A stretch of DNA of 64,000 nucleotides from Rhynchonema sp. JSB1_4 (lineage: Eukaryota; Nematoda; Chromadorea; Monhysterida; Xyalidae), in NCBI GenBank assembly GCA_030248065.1, contig JASAMV010006656.1, forward strand, positions 62,001 through 126,000, written 5' to 3'. The notes beneath the pieces are model-generated. The model was not told where the DNA came from and made no database searches. It saw only the letters and a program-made list of their open reading frames with translations. The position numbers were made by a program, and so were the translations under genes. Positions 36,201 to 45,392 of the stretch are shown here, in pieces (within the stretch, counting starts at the first letter, position 1; every line of letters starts with the position of its first letter).

Positions 36201-39200
36201 GAGCTTTTGAGTCGAAAACATCATTTTTTGAGGCAGAAAATTATAGTTCGTTCATTGTCCGAGTTGTGAAGTTCAATAAAGGATGGTGTGGTCACGCCTG
36301 CTTCTGGGCTCTGACAGAAGGTATAGAAAATCGGCCCCTAAGTCGACACTTGAATCCTTAGGCATGATGGTTTGAAACGAAATAAATCGCATTTCTTGCG
36401 CAGTTTTAAGACAGTATAGCGTGTATTTTGCGGCGTCTATTTTCTGTAAATTTTACGATATATGGGGACCAGGTTAATTTTCTTTTATTACTTGGTTTTA
36501 ATTCGTTTGACATACTGGTCTAGTTCGCTTGACTTTGTTTGTAAGGCTTGTAAATAATGATATAATTATTTTGAATTTGAACGATTGCAGTGTTGCACAG
36601 GTAGAAAAACGGATCGGAGGGCTTGTTCAGGATAGTGGAATTATCATAACCGTCCAATTTTGAAGTTAGCAGGGACTTGAGCAAACAAGTCACATATTTG
36701 CGAGACTTTCTAGGCGCGGTTATAGTCATTCCGAGTTACGAGAAAATTGCACCGCGCAATACAGTTCATTCGCAACACAATAAATTCGCTATACATGGAC
36801 GGAATGAAAGAACAGCGGCAACGAATTTCCTCTATTCCTTCTATTATTTTATTCCTTCAACGTTTCCGCTGTTCCTGCGCGTTCTTCCACAAACAAATGG
36901 CAGAGAAAAAAATAGAAGGGCGACCCCGCCCCGGCAATTTTTGGGAGGCTGCTGGGCATATTATTGAGCATGATTGTCATTGCAAACAGTTGAAACATGA
37001 AGAAAGAAATAATCAACGTCTGTAAACTATCCGCATCAAACCACAACACCATTACATTTTCTTGCTTTCATCAATGCCTATGCAGCATGCGCTCAACTTT
37101 TCCAGTTTTCGGCAGCTGTTTTCTCATCAACTCTGTGAATAGTGGTGATCGTGATCGTATGACACTGTGGCAGCCGTTAGCGCGACTGCAAAGTTCATCC
37201 GAGATTTCATCTACGGTAATTTCTGAATATCTTCTTCGGCTTTTATCGCACACCGCTTCGCTCACTGCGTGTACACGGATCTTTCATGGGGCACTTTGTG
37301 ATACGCGTAGGTTGCGTGAAGTAAATCGAGTGATGCGACGAGACGCGCGTGTGATTTGTTTATCTCAATTCTATGGGTTAAAACCGTTAAAGAGGCTTGA
37401 AACATTAAGTTAAACGAAGGAATAAACTATTAATTAAACAGGGAAAGTTAGTGAAGGAAAAGGAGGGTTGAGACTACTAACGGTTACTGATCAAGCAAAC
37501 CAATGTACCACCTGCACATTACCCTTAACCTATAACGGAGTGACTTTTGAAGCACCCTGTACTTTTTTCAACACTGAATGAAGTCGGATGTTTGTTCCAT
37601 GACCTGATGACCATGACTACAGCCAGACAACGCCCAATCCATTTTCAACATCGAGACACGAAAATCTGAAAAAGAGCAAACGTGAGGAAGTTACATTCGA
37701 AGGTGATAAACGACCCAACCTGAATATTTCATCCACTTTTTGCAATAAGGTAAAGAAAATAAATTGGTACGACCATTCATAGCGGACGTCAAATGATGCT
37801 TCCAAAACGAGATAAAAGTATTTCAACGGCAGAGTTTGGGACGCAGAAATGTTCTGCAACGATTTGCCTCCTAAATGAAACACAGCCCATCCTTGACTTC
37901 TTCTTCTCGAATTGAATGATTGATTGGTCTGTTAATGCAGCAGTCACTACTGGTATTCTTTCTAAAATCGAATCTGCATAGGTCCGTCCATCGATGGGAA
38001 AAAATTGCGCACTGAAAAAATTTAATGGAAGAAGCTGACACTTGGGTCAGCATTATCGTGTACTAAAACCACTTGTGCCGCGCAGTTGACTGAGATGCAA
38101 AGTTGACCTCATTGTTATATTGGGAGGGCCATGCATTGCATCAGAGAGACACTCGAATTGGGATGCAGCAGCACTCACTAAGAACTGAATGAGCAGAACA
38201 AAAAAAATCACATTACGCACAAAGTGTCCTGTCTCATCGTCGTTTGGAGCATAAGCTGCGACAAAATCAATTGATTGATTCGTGTAAATTTGTGTGCACA
38301 GGTGTTTGATCATCCACTATGTGTACATCCGACTGTTCTGTACGGTCTGAAACTGCTAACTCAATACTCAACACATGATTTGTCATAATGCATAATGTAA
38401 ATATCCAGCAGACTATACTATCCTTTTCTGAACAGTGTGGAAAACGCCTGGCCTCAGCTTTGGCATGAAGAATGGATTCTGACAAGCGGCTGTTGACTTG
38501 CGTGAAAAAAATTTACGTGTGTTATTTCCTTCTCCCATATTTTTCGCATGAGCTGCTTCTTACAGTTGTGAAAGGACACAAATTTCATATATAAGCCACG
38601 ACTGATCGATTCAAACGTTGTTCAAACTTTAATCTCTATCCACAAACTCACATTCCCCGAGTCACAAATGGCTTATTGGACCGATCAACGAACGAGAACT
38701 CTCATCTCCGCTTCTCACCGTTGTTGTATATAATTTTCGTTTAGGTTTCTATGGGGATCGTACTGCTTCGGAACACTGCTATGATGCTGGAAAATCCCAC
38801 CGCTCCCATGAAGGTAACGATGATCGTAAATTATTGGTTCAGTTCGTATAACTGTGCGTGTGTTCATCCACTGACGCTATCAGAGGTGATTCCAATTGAT
38901 GATCTTCGGAGTGCATCCCGTCTGAAGTTACAGTACCGGGTGCAATTCTAGGCTGAAAGTTGAAGTCGCGTGCACGCGCGTGCACGCGCGTGCGAAACAG
39001 TGCAAAGTATAGGCAAAAGTCGAAGTAACTTCGCGTGCACGCGCGTGCACGCACGTGCACGCGCGTGCACGCGAGGTTTTGCGCGTGCGCTGGCGTGCGC
39101 TCCCTATGTTTAGCACTAGGAAGTCGCGTGCACGCGCGTGCACGCCGCGTGCACGCGCGTGCACGCGACTTCAACTTTCAGCCTAGAATTGCACCCGGAA

Positions 39201-42200
39201 CTGTACGTGTGTACAACTCCACAAGGCATTCGTATTATCACGTTATCTCGTGTTTGTGTGTTCCTGCGGAGCGGATGCGAATAAAACTTATTGTCGACAG
39301 ACAAAGCATTACGTCGCATACAGGTGGTGACACAAAAAGTATTTGACGTAAACCGTTTTTGTGAGGCTAGATCGTGACCATGGTTTTACAGACATTTTTG
39401 GCATTCAAGGCTGCGCAGCTCATTCCATTTTTGTTGGGTCGCCCTGTCCTGTATGACGCGCGACCGTACGGTGCTTGGAGCATAACGGTTCATTTGGTTG
39501 GATTCGGAAATTGGTCTCCCGGAACTAGACAACGTGGAGTTTTGGATTTGGAGCATGGATTTGGACCACCGTTTTTTGCCCTGTGCTGCTGGTTTCAGTC
39601 CGCTGGATGCTTCGCAGAGGGGCAGGGCATCGGGTAATCACTACCACTAATGAGAGTGCAAATTCACATTGGTTCCCAATAAATGTATGTGCCACCATGA
39701 AATGCACCTGGTTGTATCATAATGATCGCAAAAGTTTAGTCGGATTTTGAAAACGAAAGGATTCAACAGATTTATCAACTTTTCTTATTCTGCCAAGAGA
39801 TGGCCCTATTGTGATTGGAATTCACGGACTGGCGAACATTGCACGGACAAAGTCTGAAACACCTTTTTTCCCGGATTAATTATATGATATTGTTATTTCA
39901 ATTAGGTATTAGTTGATTCAGTTTAAAGCCTGAGTCGTCCTCGCATTACTAACCAGCCTTTTTGAAAGTGTCCAAGAAAATTGATTCGATATCCTCTCAG
40001 TTCGCTGACGAATGGTTCATCAAGGTCAAATATCTCTGAGTGTTCCACTGAAATTGAATGGGGTTGAATGGGAATTCAGTTTTCAGTTTTGAAGAAAACT
40101 TTAGTTTCTATCTGCCCATTTTGCCAAAAAGTGTACTGCAATTCTATTTATGAAGCGGGCGCCTAAAATTCATGCTCGGATTGTATGGTAATATTTATTT
40201 GGATCCTCGTATTGTACGGTATCGTTGTTGAGCGCCCTCGTTTGCCATTGTTGACTGAAATGTCAATGAATAATGTTGATGAAAATTGCTCTTTGTTTTT
40301 ACCACTAGTGCCGTGCTGAGGGTAATGCCGTTGTCACTGATCAAAATGATGTCATGACTTTGATGACTGTGACAGCGAACCTACAACTGCACCACAACTT
40401 GCGTGCCTTGGCTGCGGAGACTGCATTGCGCAGTTTTGTCTGGTCAAAATCTACATAAGTGATTCTCCGCGGCGGCGGTTCAGAACATTTTCTTAAAGTT
40501 TGGGATCACACAGATTCCAGAATGCCTCCTCTCCAAGCTGATCAAGAGTGTCGTTCTGCGATACCCGGACGAGGTGACGTGAACGCTCCAGTGCGAGAAT
40601 CCTCACACATTCAAACCGGTCACACCGCAATATCGGCGCTGCTGTTCTGCAGATATTTTGGCCAATAAAGCTCTTGCTGTGCGCTTCGAACCACGGGTGT
40701 ACGCATGTATTTATGCTTACCACGCTGTTCCTATTGAAGCCCACGCGTCTTTGCAAGTCATTGGAAGGCCATAGCGCCTGGAGCGTGGTATGGCACATGA
40801 GGCATGACATGTGTTGTAGTTAAACCGGTAATAAGGGTGACTCGCCACGCACCACCTCGCACATGCGAATGCCAATAATAACATACTGTATCGATAGTGG
40901 TTCGCGTAGTGTGATCAAACCGGGTGACAGGATAGGACCTGTCTTGGTCACGTGCAATTTTGTTTCAGGGTTGTTCAGAATCTGGTCCAGGGCTGATTTC
41001 GCCAAAATCCTGCTCAGGCAGGACAGGATTGGCACGCGATGCGGGCACTACCTAGGTTGTTGATATTAGATAGGCCACTGGCGGGTATACGTTGTCATCG
41101 GCGCGTGTTGGTACAGTACCTGATGTGGGTTATCAATTGCGTTTCTTTCACAGCGAAAAACGAACCCGACGAAGAAAGCAGAATTTTTTAGGGCGGTCAA
41201 AATCTGAACACCACACGCGTAGTAGTCAACAGACAATAATGGCCGCAAGAGCGCTCTGAACGCTAGAATTTTCAGTTTTTTGCTTTTGGTTTTCTCAAGA
41301 ATTTGTCTGTGATGTCCATCGTTGTCACTTTTTTTTATTTCTTTGCATTGAATCCTGTTGCGCAGCACTATGAGATTTATAGTTATATGCTGTAACTTTC
41401 TTGTTAGCTTACATCTGTCTCCTCTCGGTTAATTCAATGAAAGAACGAACTAAGTTTAATTATGTAATTAAACGCTGGCCACGCTCTCTTCCAAATTGTT
41501 GTCCTCTGGCTGAAAAGCAAGAGCAGGTAACTTTATTTTGTAATCAACATCAAAACAACTATACCTGGCTTCCACCATGTGGCAATGGCACACATGTTCT
41601 TGATGATCGATCGTAGTGATCTGGGAACCGTATACCGCAATGAGTTCACAGCAAAAAATATTTGAAACAGTTATCAATTACTAATAATTTTTATTATGTT
41701 TCTTACCTATTACATAGTTACTAAAGACCCTCACACACCAGTTTGGTTTGGGAGATACTACAGCCAGTTACACGTTACGGACCGAAATACTGCACGTGAA
41801 GTGCAGTATTATACGGCCTTATGGTTGCGTGTGGTGGTTATGTGCGCTGAAGACCGATCAGCTCAGAGTCATAAAAACCACAGGCATGTGCGCTGCAAAC
41901 TGTACATACAGTATACCTGGATAGGCGGCATGTTGCGCATACAGTGGTGGTTATTTCGTTTCTTCACAGTACGATGTTTATCTATTGCGCTATGCCTCAT
42001 CTCTCTTGAGCCTTGATATTACATTTGATTATGATACCGTGTCATGGCATGGACTGTGCGGGCGCATTCAGAAACGTCGTGTTGCACATGCAGTATGGTC
42101 AGTCAATGCAAGAAACAGGCGTGCTGGAAAATCGGTTTACACAACACATTCGTAGAACATTGTAATCATAGATCAAAGGAACATTAGTAAAAAGGCAAAT

Positions 42201-44297
42201 AAAGCCACGCAATACTGCTCTGTATCTACTTGGGCGATATCAACGCGTTCAACATTGGCGCGCCGCGCTTTTCTGGGGGCCATTATCATTAATCATGGAT
42301 CTCCGATATGTAAAATATATTTCGAGCCACAAAAAATTGACGGTTTTGGTCCCGTCCCGAATGACGTGTGTTGTAAGTTGTAAAGCTCCCTGTTTGGGGC
42401 ACTGAAGAACTTATGCATGAAAAAGTTTTTTTGCAAAAAAGAAACTAGAAAACATAACTTCTTGAACACATTTTTTCATAAATCAAGCACACGCGGCGAT
42501 TTGTTGGTGTTCTAACGGAAGAAGCTGGTGGTTTTTGCTGCACGCACATCCGTGTATACTATGACAATTCTTTTGGGAGAAACTTTTCAAACGCGTTGCC
42601 TGATCCGTAAAGCACATGATGCGTGCACTGGCTATAGCGGTCACGTGACTTCTGCAGCCAGTGCACGCATAATGCGCTTTACGGATCAGGCAGCGCGGTT
42701 GAAAAGTTTCTCCCAAAAGAATTGCCAGAGTATACTTCAGCATATTTTCATGTCGTCAACCCAAGTCGTCAACTCTGGTCGTCAGCTCAGACCCAGGGAC
42801 CCGACCGCAGAGTGTCGTCAAGTTCGATCGTCGGGCCACATCCATGTGTTATAGGCTGCGTATTTTGCCGCCAATGTCATGTTTACAGTATATTGTTGCG
42901 GCTGCTTTGGTCTCTATAATGTCGTCGCGCTATCAAGGGCACGCAACTCACGTGCTGCACATATACGCGTCCGGGCCTGAGTTGAAGACCGCATTTGACG
43001 ACTTTGAGTTGACGACTGAAACAGTCAGCTCGCGTTTGGTTATTGGCACAGTTGCGAGCCCAACTACCAAAGTTGCTTTCGGAAAACCGTAACAAAATGT
43101 GAAAAACAACAAAAGAATGATCAAATAAACAAACGCGCACCTGAATATCGACGATTTTTCCATTTTGATTGTACTTGTGCATGACTTCGGTGATTTGGTA
43201 CCAATAGATTGAGAAACTGGCCAGGAACAGACAGGTCCAGATCACGCGTTGCAAAGTGTTGGTTGACTGCAAACATTTTCTTTGACTTTCATCGCGTACC
43301 TTCATAAATTTTTAGCATTTTTTAGTGCCGCAGAGCACACGCTTTCCTACCTAAGTGATGTGAATTGTATACACAGTGCAGCAGTGTGTGTGTGTGTGTG
43401 TGTGTCGATTGCCGTTATTCGAACTACTTTTACAGGCCAACGGTGCACCAGATCATCGTCGGTACGAATCCATCATGTGATCCACGATCATTACTGCCGG
43501 TGCAAACATACAGCAATAGTCTGCTGATCCAAAAGCTATAATAACATCCAATTCTGCAGTCAATACATGCTTGCTGTTCTTTAGCACTAAAGTACAATTC
43601 ATGAAAACATGCATGATGATGTACATTACTTGTGTGAAGTGTGCAAGATACTAAACCAGATAAAACCGACAGAACCGAGAACAGGAACACCATACCTGTC
43701 CGATCATGGGTATGCCGTGCGCAGATGTGCTGAAACAGAACTCCTTGAAATACAGGATGACTTTGCGCTCGAACGAGAGGTTGCCTTTGTCAATCACGAT
43801 CGGGCCACCGTCGCTCTGGAAAAAAGTTGAGTGAAAATAAAATACTTATCGAAAGCATATTCGCACTGATGATGACCTGATACACCGCCCGGCTGTGAAA
43901 CCCATGGTCGAAACAGGAAACCGGGAACACTCTGTAGAAAATTTACTGCATCAGACTTTGTTGCGAGTTTACACTCCAAAGCTGCAACTTGAAGTTCATG
44001 TCCTGAAGCAGAACCCTATGACTGACACCCACTTTCGACCATCGTAATCACGCACAGTTCTGAATTCACGTGCATCCAAAGTGTCCAAAAGACTTCAAAT
44101 TTGAATTCAAGTGTTTTGCCTGACATTTTTCTATTCTATACCACCTGGACGCCCTCATCGTGTGTGTCCTTGTGGAACAGGCCGTGACTTTTCGGCGCCG
44201 GCAGGAAATGTTCGGGCTGTACGAATTTTGTGTGATTGTCGTACCACGATAGTTCGTCGCCGTAGACGCGACGCATGTAGAATTCGTCAATTGCCAT
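24298..44297 (-). CDS. DEG/ENaC sodium channel subunit (degenerin type)
   Basis: Two-helix, trimeric, amiloride-type sodium channel subunit of the plasma membrane. Seventeen exons (minus): 44297-44145, 43815-43696, 43266-43141, 34775-34677, 34098-34002, 33513-33362, 33136-33055, 32831-32683, 32311-32154, 31843-31743, 31426-31266, 30854-30759, 29740-29626, 25466-25324, 25138-25092, 24724-24600, 24431-24298; 2058 nt, 685 residues, every phase closing. Landmarks: N-terminal TSAHGIP (HG gating motif); helix 1 [87 protein letters not shown] and YSASQWPS; pre-pore [15 protein letters not shown]; helix 2 with filter GVS in [14 protein letters not shown]. Extracellular Cys-rich exons 6-8 ([20 protein letters not shown]) and a basic KRAEG stretch are extra to the core fold. 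Stimulus and partners cannot be read off. Introns 3 (8.4 kb) and 13 (4.2 kb) are loaded with repeats. Confidence 0.96.
24789..24815 (-). repeat. dispersed intronic motif
   Basis: ACGGTGCACCAGGTCATCGT followed by CAGTGCGG; 65 bp upstream of DEG/ENaC exon 16. Confidence 0.7.
25472..26244. mobile_element. hAT-like MITE, CAGGGTTGG family, copy 2, inserted at a splice site
   Basis: Inverted relative to the copy at 17818, with ends CAGGGTTGGGTTAAAAA and TTAATCCAACCCTC. Perfect 8-bp duplication GTCCTGAA at 25464-25471 and 26245-26252. On the gene strand this duplication reads TTCAGGAC, which contains the acceptor of DEG/ENaC exon 14, so the element separates that exon from its former intron sequence. 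773 bp, non-coding. Confidence 0.88.
26609..26843 (-). mobile_element. partial hAT-like element, inverse of 5673-5923
   Basis: Inverted, similar copy of the first 250 bp of the element at 5673 (shared GGTCTCCGACC / GGTCGGAGACC stretch, ATGTTGTATCGATTTCATTT, and A/T runs), ending CAACCCTG. Its other half is missing. Confidence 0.6.
26847..28770. repeat. tandem repeat, unit about 795 bp, 2.4 copies
   Basis: In DEG/ENaC intron 13. Unit 1 starts at about 26851 (GGAAACGCACTGTTTGGGCC), unit 2 at 27647, unit 3 at 28442; unit 3 diverges from about 28770. Units 1 and 2 are nearly identical. Each full unit contains TGGATCCGCCACTGGTGGGT, which resembles a hAT end, and at 27495-27548 and 28290-28343 a fragment matching the 3' end of exon 13 with its donor. 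Confidence 0.85.
29286..29510. repeat. foldback hairpin element, arms about 100 bp
   Basis: Nearly the whole element is an inverted repeat: left arm GGTGATATTTTCGAAACGG..., right arm ending CCGTTTCGAAAATGCCACCC, with a short centre near 29390-29410. Internal motifs GGTGTAAAGGTCGGTGTAAA recur. It interrupts GAAACAAA/AAAATAGCG; the uninterrupted form ACAAAATAGCG is present in the tandem repeats at 27391 and 28186, which serve as empty sites. Confidence 0.8.
29849..29979. repeat. short inverted-repeat element, GTCGTCAAATCATGTCGTC
   Basis: GTCGTCAAATCATGTCGTC at the left and GACGACATGATTTGACA at the right. In DEG/ENaC intron 12. A related GTCGTCAA-rich inverted pair lies at 42755-43020. Confidence 0.55.
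30899..31103. mobile_element. Tc1/mariner-like MITE, copy 1
   Basis: Ends CAGTTCCGGGTGCAATTCTA and its inverse TAGAATTGCACCCGGTACTG, flanked by TA on both sides (30897-30898, 31104-31105). CAGT ends with TA duplication point to Tc1/mariner. The interior is made of GCGTGCACGC palindromes. Ends 44 bp from exon 12 of the DEG/ENaC gene. Confidence 0.8.
31111..31160 (+). repeat. dispersed intronic motif
   Basis: GCCCATCTGGTTCATTTGCA then CTGACGATGTCGTGGTGCAC. Adjoins the Tc1-like MITE in DEG/ENaC intron 11. Confidence 0.65.
33580..33650 (+). repeat. dispersed intronic motif
   Basis: CTCTGACGATGTTCTGGTGC then ACCGCCCGTCAGTGGAAACA and GGACGAAAACGG. 67 bp upstream of DEG/ENaC exon 6. Confidence 0.68.
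34346..34575. mobile_element. PIF/Harbinger-like MITE with TTA duplication
   Basis: Ends AGGTCGATTTATACT and AGTATAAACCGACCT, flanked by TTA (34343-34345 and 34576-34578). Much of its interior (GCTTGTAGTGATTGCCTGTT through CTGCCGGGCAGTCAGA) recurs at 62326-62478 in the ninjurin gene. In DEG/ENaC intron 4. Confidence 0.65.
38931..39203. mobile_element. Tc1/mariner-like MITE, copy 2
   Basis: CAGTACCGGGTGCAATTCTA and TAGAATTGCACCCGGAACTG ends flanked by TA (38929-38930, 39204-39205). Same family as 30899 but with more GCGTGCACGC units, so it is longer (273 against 205 bp). Confidence 0.8.
42554..42735. repeat. foldback hairpin element, arms about 80 bp
   Basis: Left arm GTATACT...CAATTCTTTTGGGAGAAACT and right arm AGTTTCTCCCAAAAGAATTG...AGTATAC are inverted repeats, continuing through TGCCTGATCCGTAAAGC / GCTTTACGGATCAGGCA and AGCCAGTGCACGCAT, with a small loop near 42640. 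In DEG/ENaC intron 3. Confidence 0.8.
43438..43471 (-). repeat. dispersed intronic motif
   Basis: AACGGTGCACCAGATCATCG then TCGGTACGAATCC. In DEG/ENaC intron 2. Confidence 0.65.
43852..43925 (+). repeat. dispersed intronic motif
   Basis: ATTCGCACTGATGATGACCT then GATACACCGCCCGGCTGTGA and a tail GGTCGAAACAGGAAACCGGG. 37 bp upstream of DEG/ENaC exon 2. Confidence 0.7.
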
Positions 44298-45392
44298 TAC
44301 GATTCAAAATTTTTGTATTTTATTAAGTTACAGCTCGATTGAGCAATCTAATTATTTCACATTGTGAAATTCACGTCATGGACTGGTGGACTGATATCAT
44401 CTGCAGCTTTGTCTTGTGCTGTAGGTGCCGCGACAACAAGGCCCGAGTCACTTCCAGGTTAGAGTTGTCAAACTTTTTCTTGTTCGTTTTTCTCATGCAT
44501 TGTAAATGGAAGCTGTTGGCGCGGTGGCACTTTGGGGGCACTAAAAGCTACATATTTGCTAGCGGGTACTAGTTGGGTACGAGCACAGGAGACGGCACGT
44601 TTGTGTTTGGTATTATCTGATGAGCAAAGTCTTTGATGCATGCGCCCTTTTCAGTCGCTAATTATCTCATCGTTGGACAGCAAGGTTCACCAAAGTCATT
44701 ATGGGCGCGCCCAAACCTCCGGTGCAACAGGCCTTGTGAGTAAAGGGACCGTTTGACCTTTTGTTAATGTTTTTGCCATATGTGGTAATTGGGCCACGTG
44801 ATCCGAATCTGGACAAAAGAGCGAATGAAGTGCTCAATGAAGCCCGTGTTGTGCATTCACGCGGTGTCTGCGTGTGAAGGAAGCCGCATGTAAGAAGCAG
44901 GACAGATGCAAGTGCAAAAAAGTTACAGTATGCGTGAAAATGAAAGCGCACCTTGTTTTGGCTCCGATTGCGTTGAGTGATTGAAAATATTATATTTTTT
45001 TGCCAAATTCATAATTCAGTCCATATTGAATAAGACACCGGGTGCACACCCACGCAAGTGTCAGAGTCCGCAAATGTATGCTTTTCCCCGATCACTCCCC
45101 GTGTTTCCTTCCTCCACTGCGCTTTTCATGAATTAGAAAAGAAATTTTTGGGTTTTTAAAAAAATCAAAAAGCCGGTTGAGCAATAAGCAACCCATCAAA
45201 ACCGCTCCAGAATCAAATTTGTAATTTCCGTTTACAGCCGTTGCGAACCGCTCGTCAGCGCACTTGGGCAGTTCCACCCATACGCACCATTTCGTAACGC
45301 CGGTTTCTGGCTTTTTGCCCGATTCTCGGATTCGGGGATTGATTGACTTCCAGAAAGCCACATTGTTTTGACTTTTGACAACGTTGAACATC
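44298..45392. other. divergent promoter region, DEG/ENaC and PA2G4
   Basis: Both flanking genes start here and run apart. Two minus-strand open frames occur (44667-44951, with a signal-peptide-like start MRFHFHAYCNFFALASVLLL, and 45092-45394, which starts on the PA2G4 start codon), but neither matches a family, so I leave them as unproven. Confidence 0.45.

Larger units (their letters stand above)
34776..43140. other. 8.4-kb intron 3 of the DEG/ENaC gene
   Basis: No exon of any gene can be supported here on either strand. It holds a Tc1-like MITE (38931-39203), a foldback hairpin (42554-42735) and GTCGTCAA-rich repeats (42755-43020). A short minus-strand open frame at 37071-37265 has a coding-like look but a stop just upstream and no known family. 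Confidence 0.6.

Noticed and set aside
37071..37265. Minus-strand open frame with coding-like composition
   Set aside because: A stop lies just upstream in the same frame and no family was recognised; possibly a decayed element or gene fragment.
39374..39637. 87-codon open frame in the large DEG/ENaC intron
   Set aside because: No family resemblance, no splice context, and composition like the surrounding intron.
43388..43406. GT-repeat microsatellite
   Set aside because: Short simple repeat in an intron with nothing else to say.
44667..44951. Minus-strand open frame with a signal-peptide-like start upstream of the DEG/ENaC gene
   Set aside because: Single exon, no homology, and the part after the hydrophobic start has no recognisable features. 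Kept only as a note.
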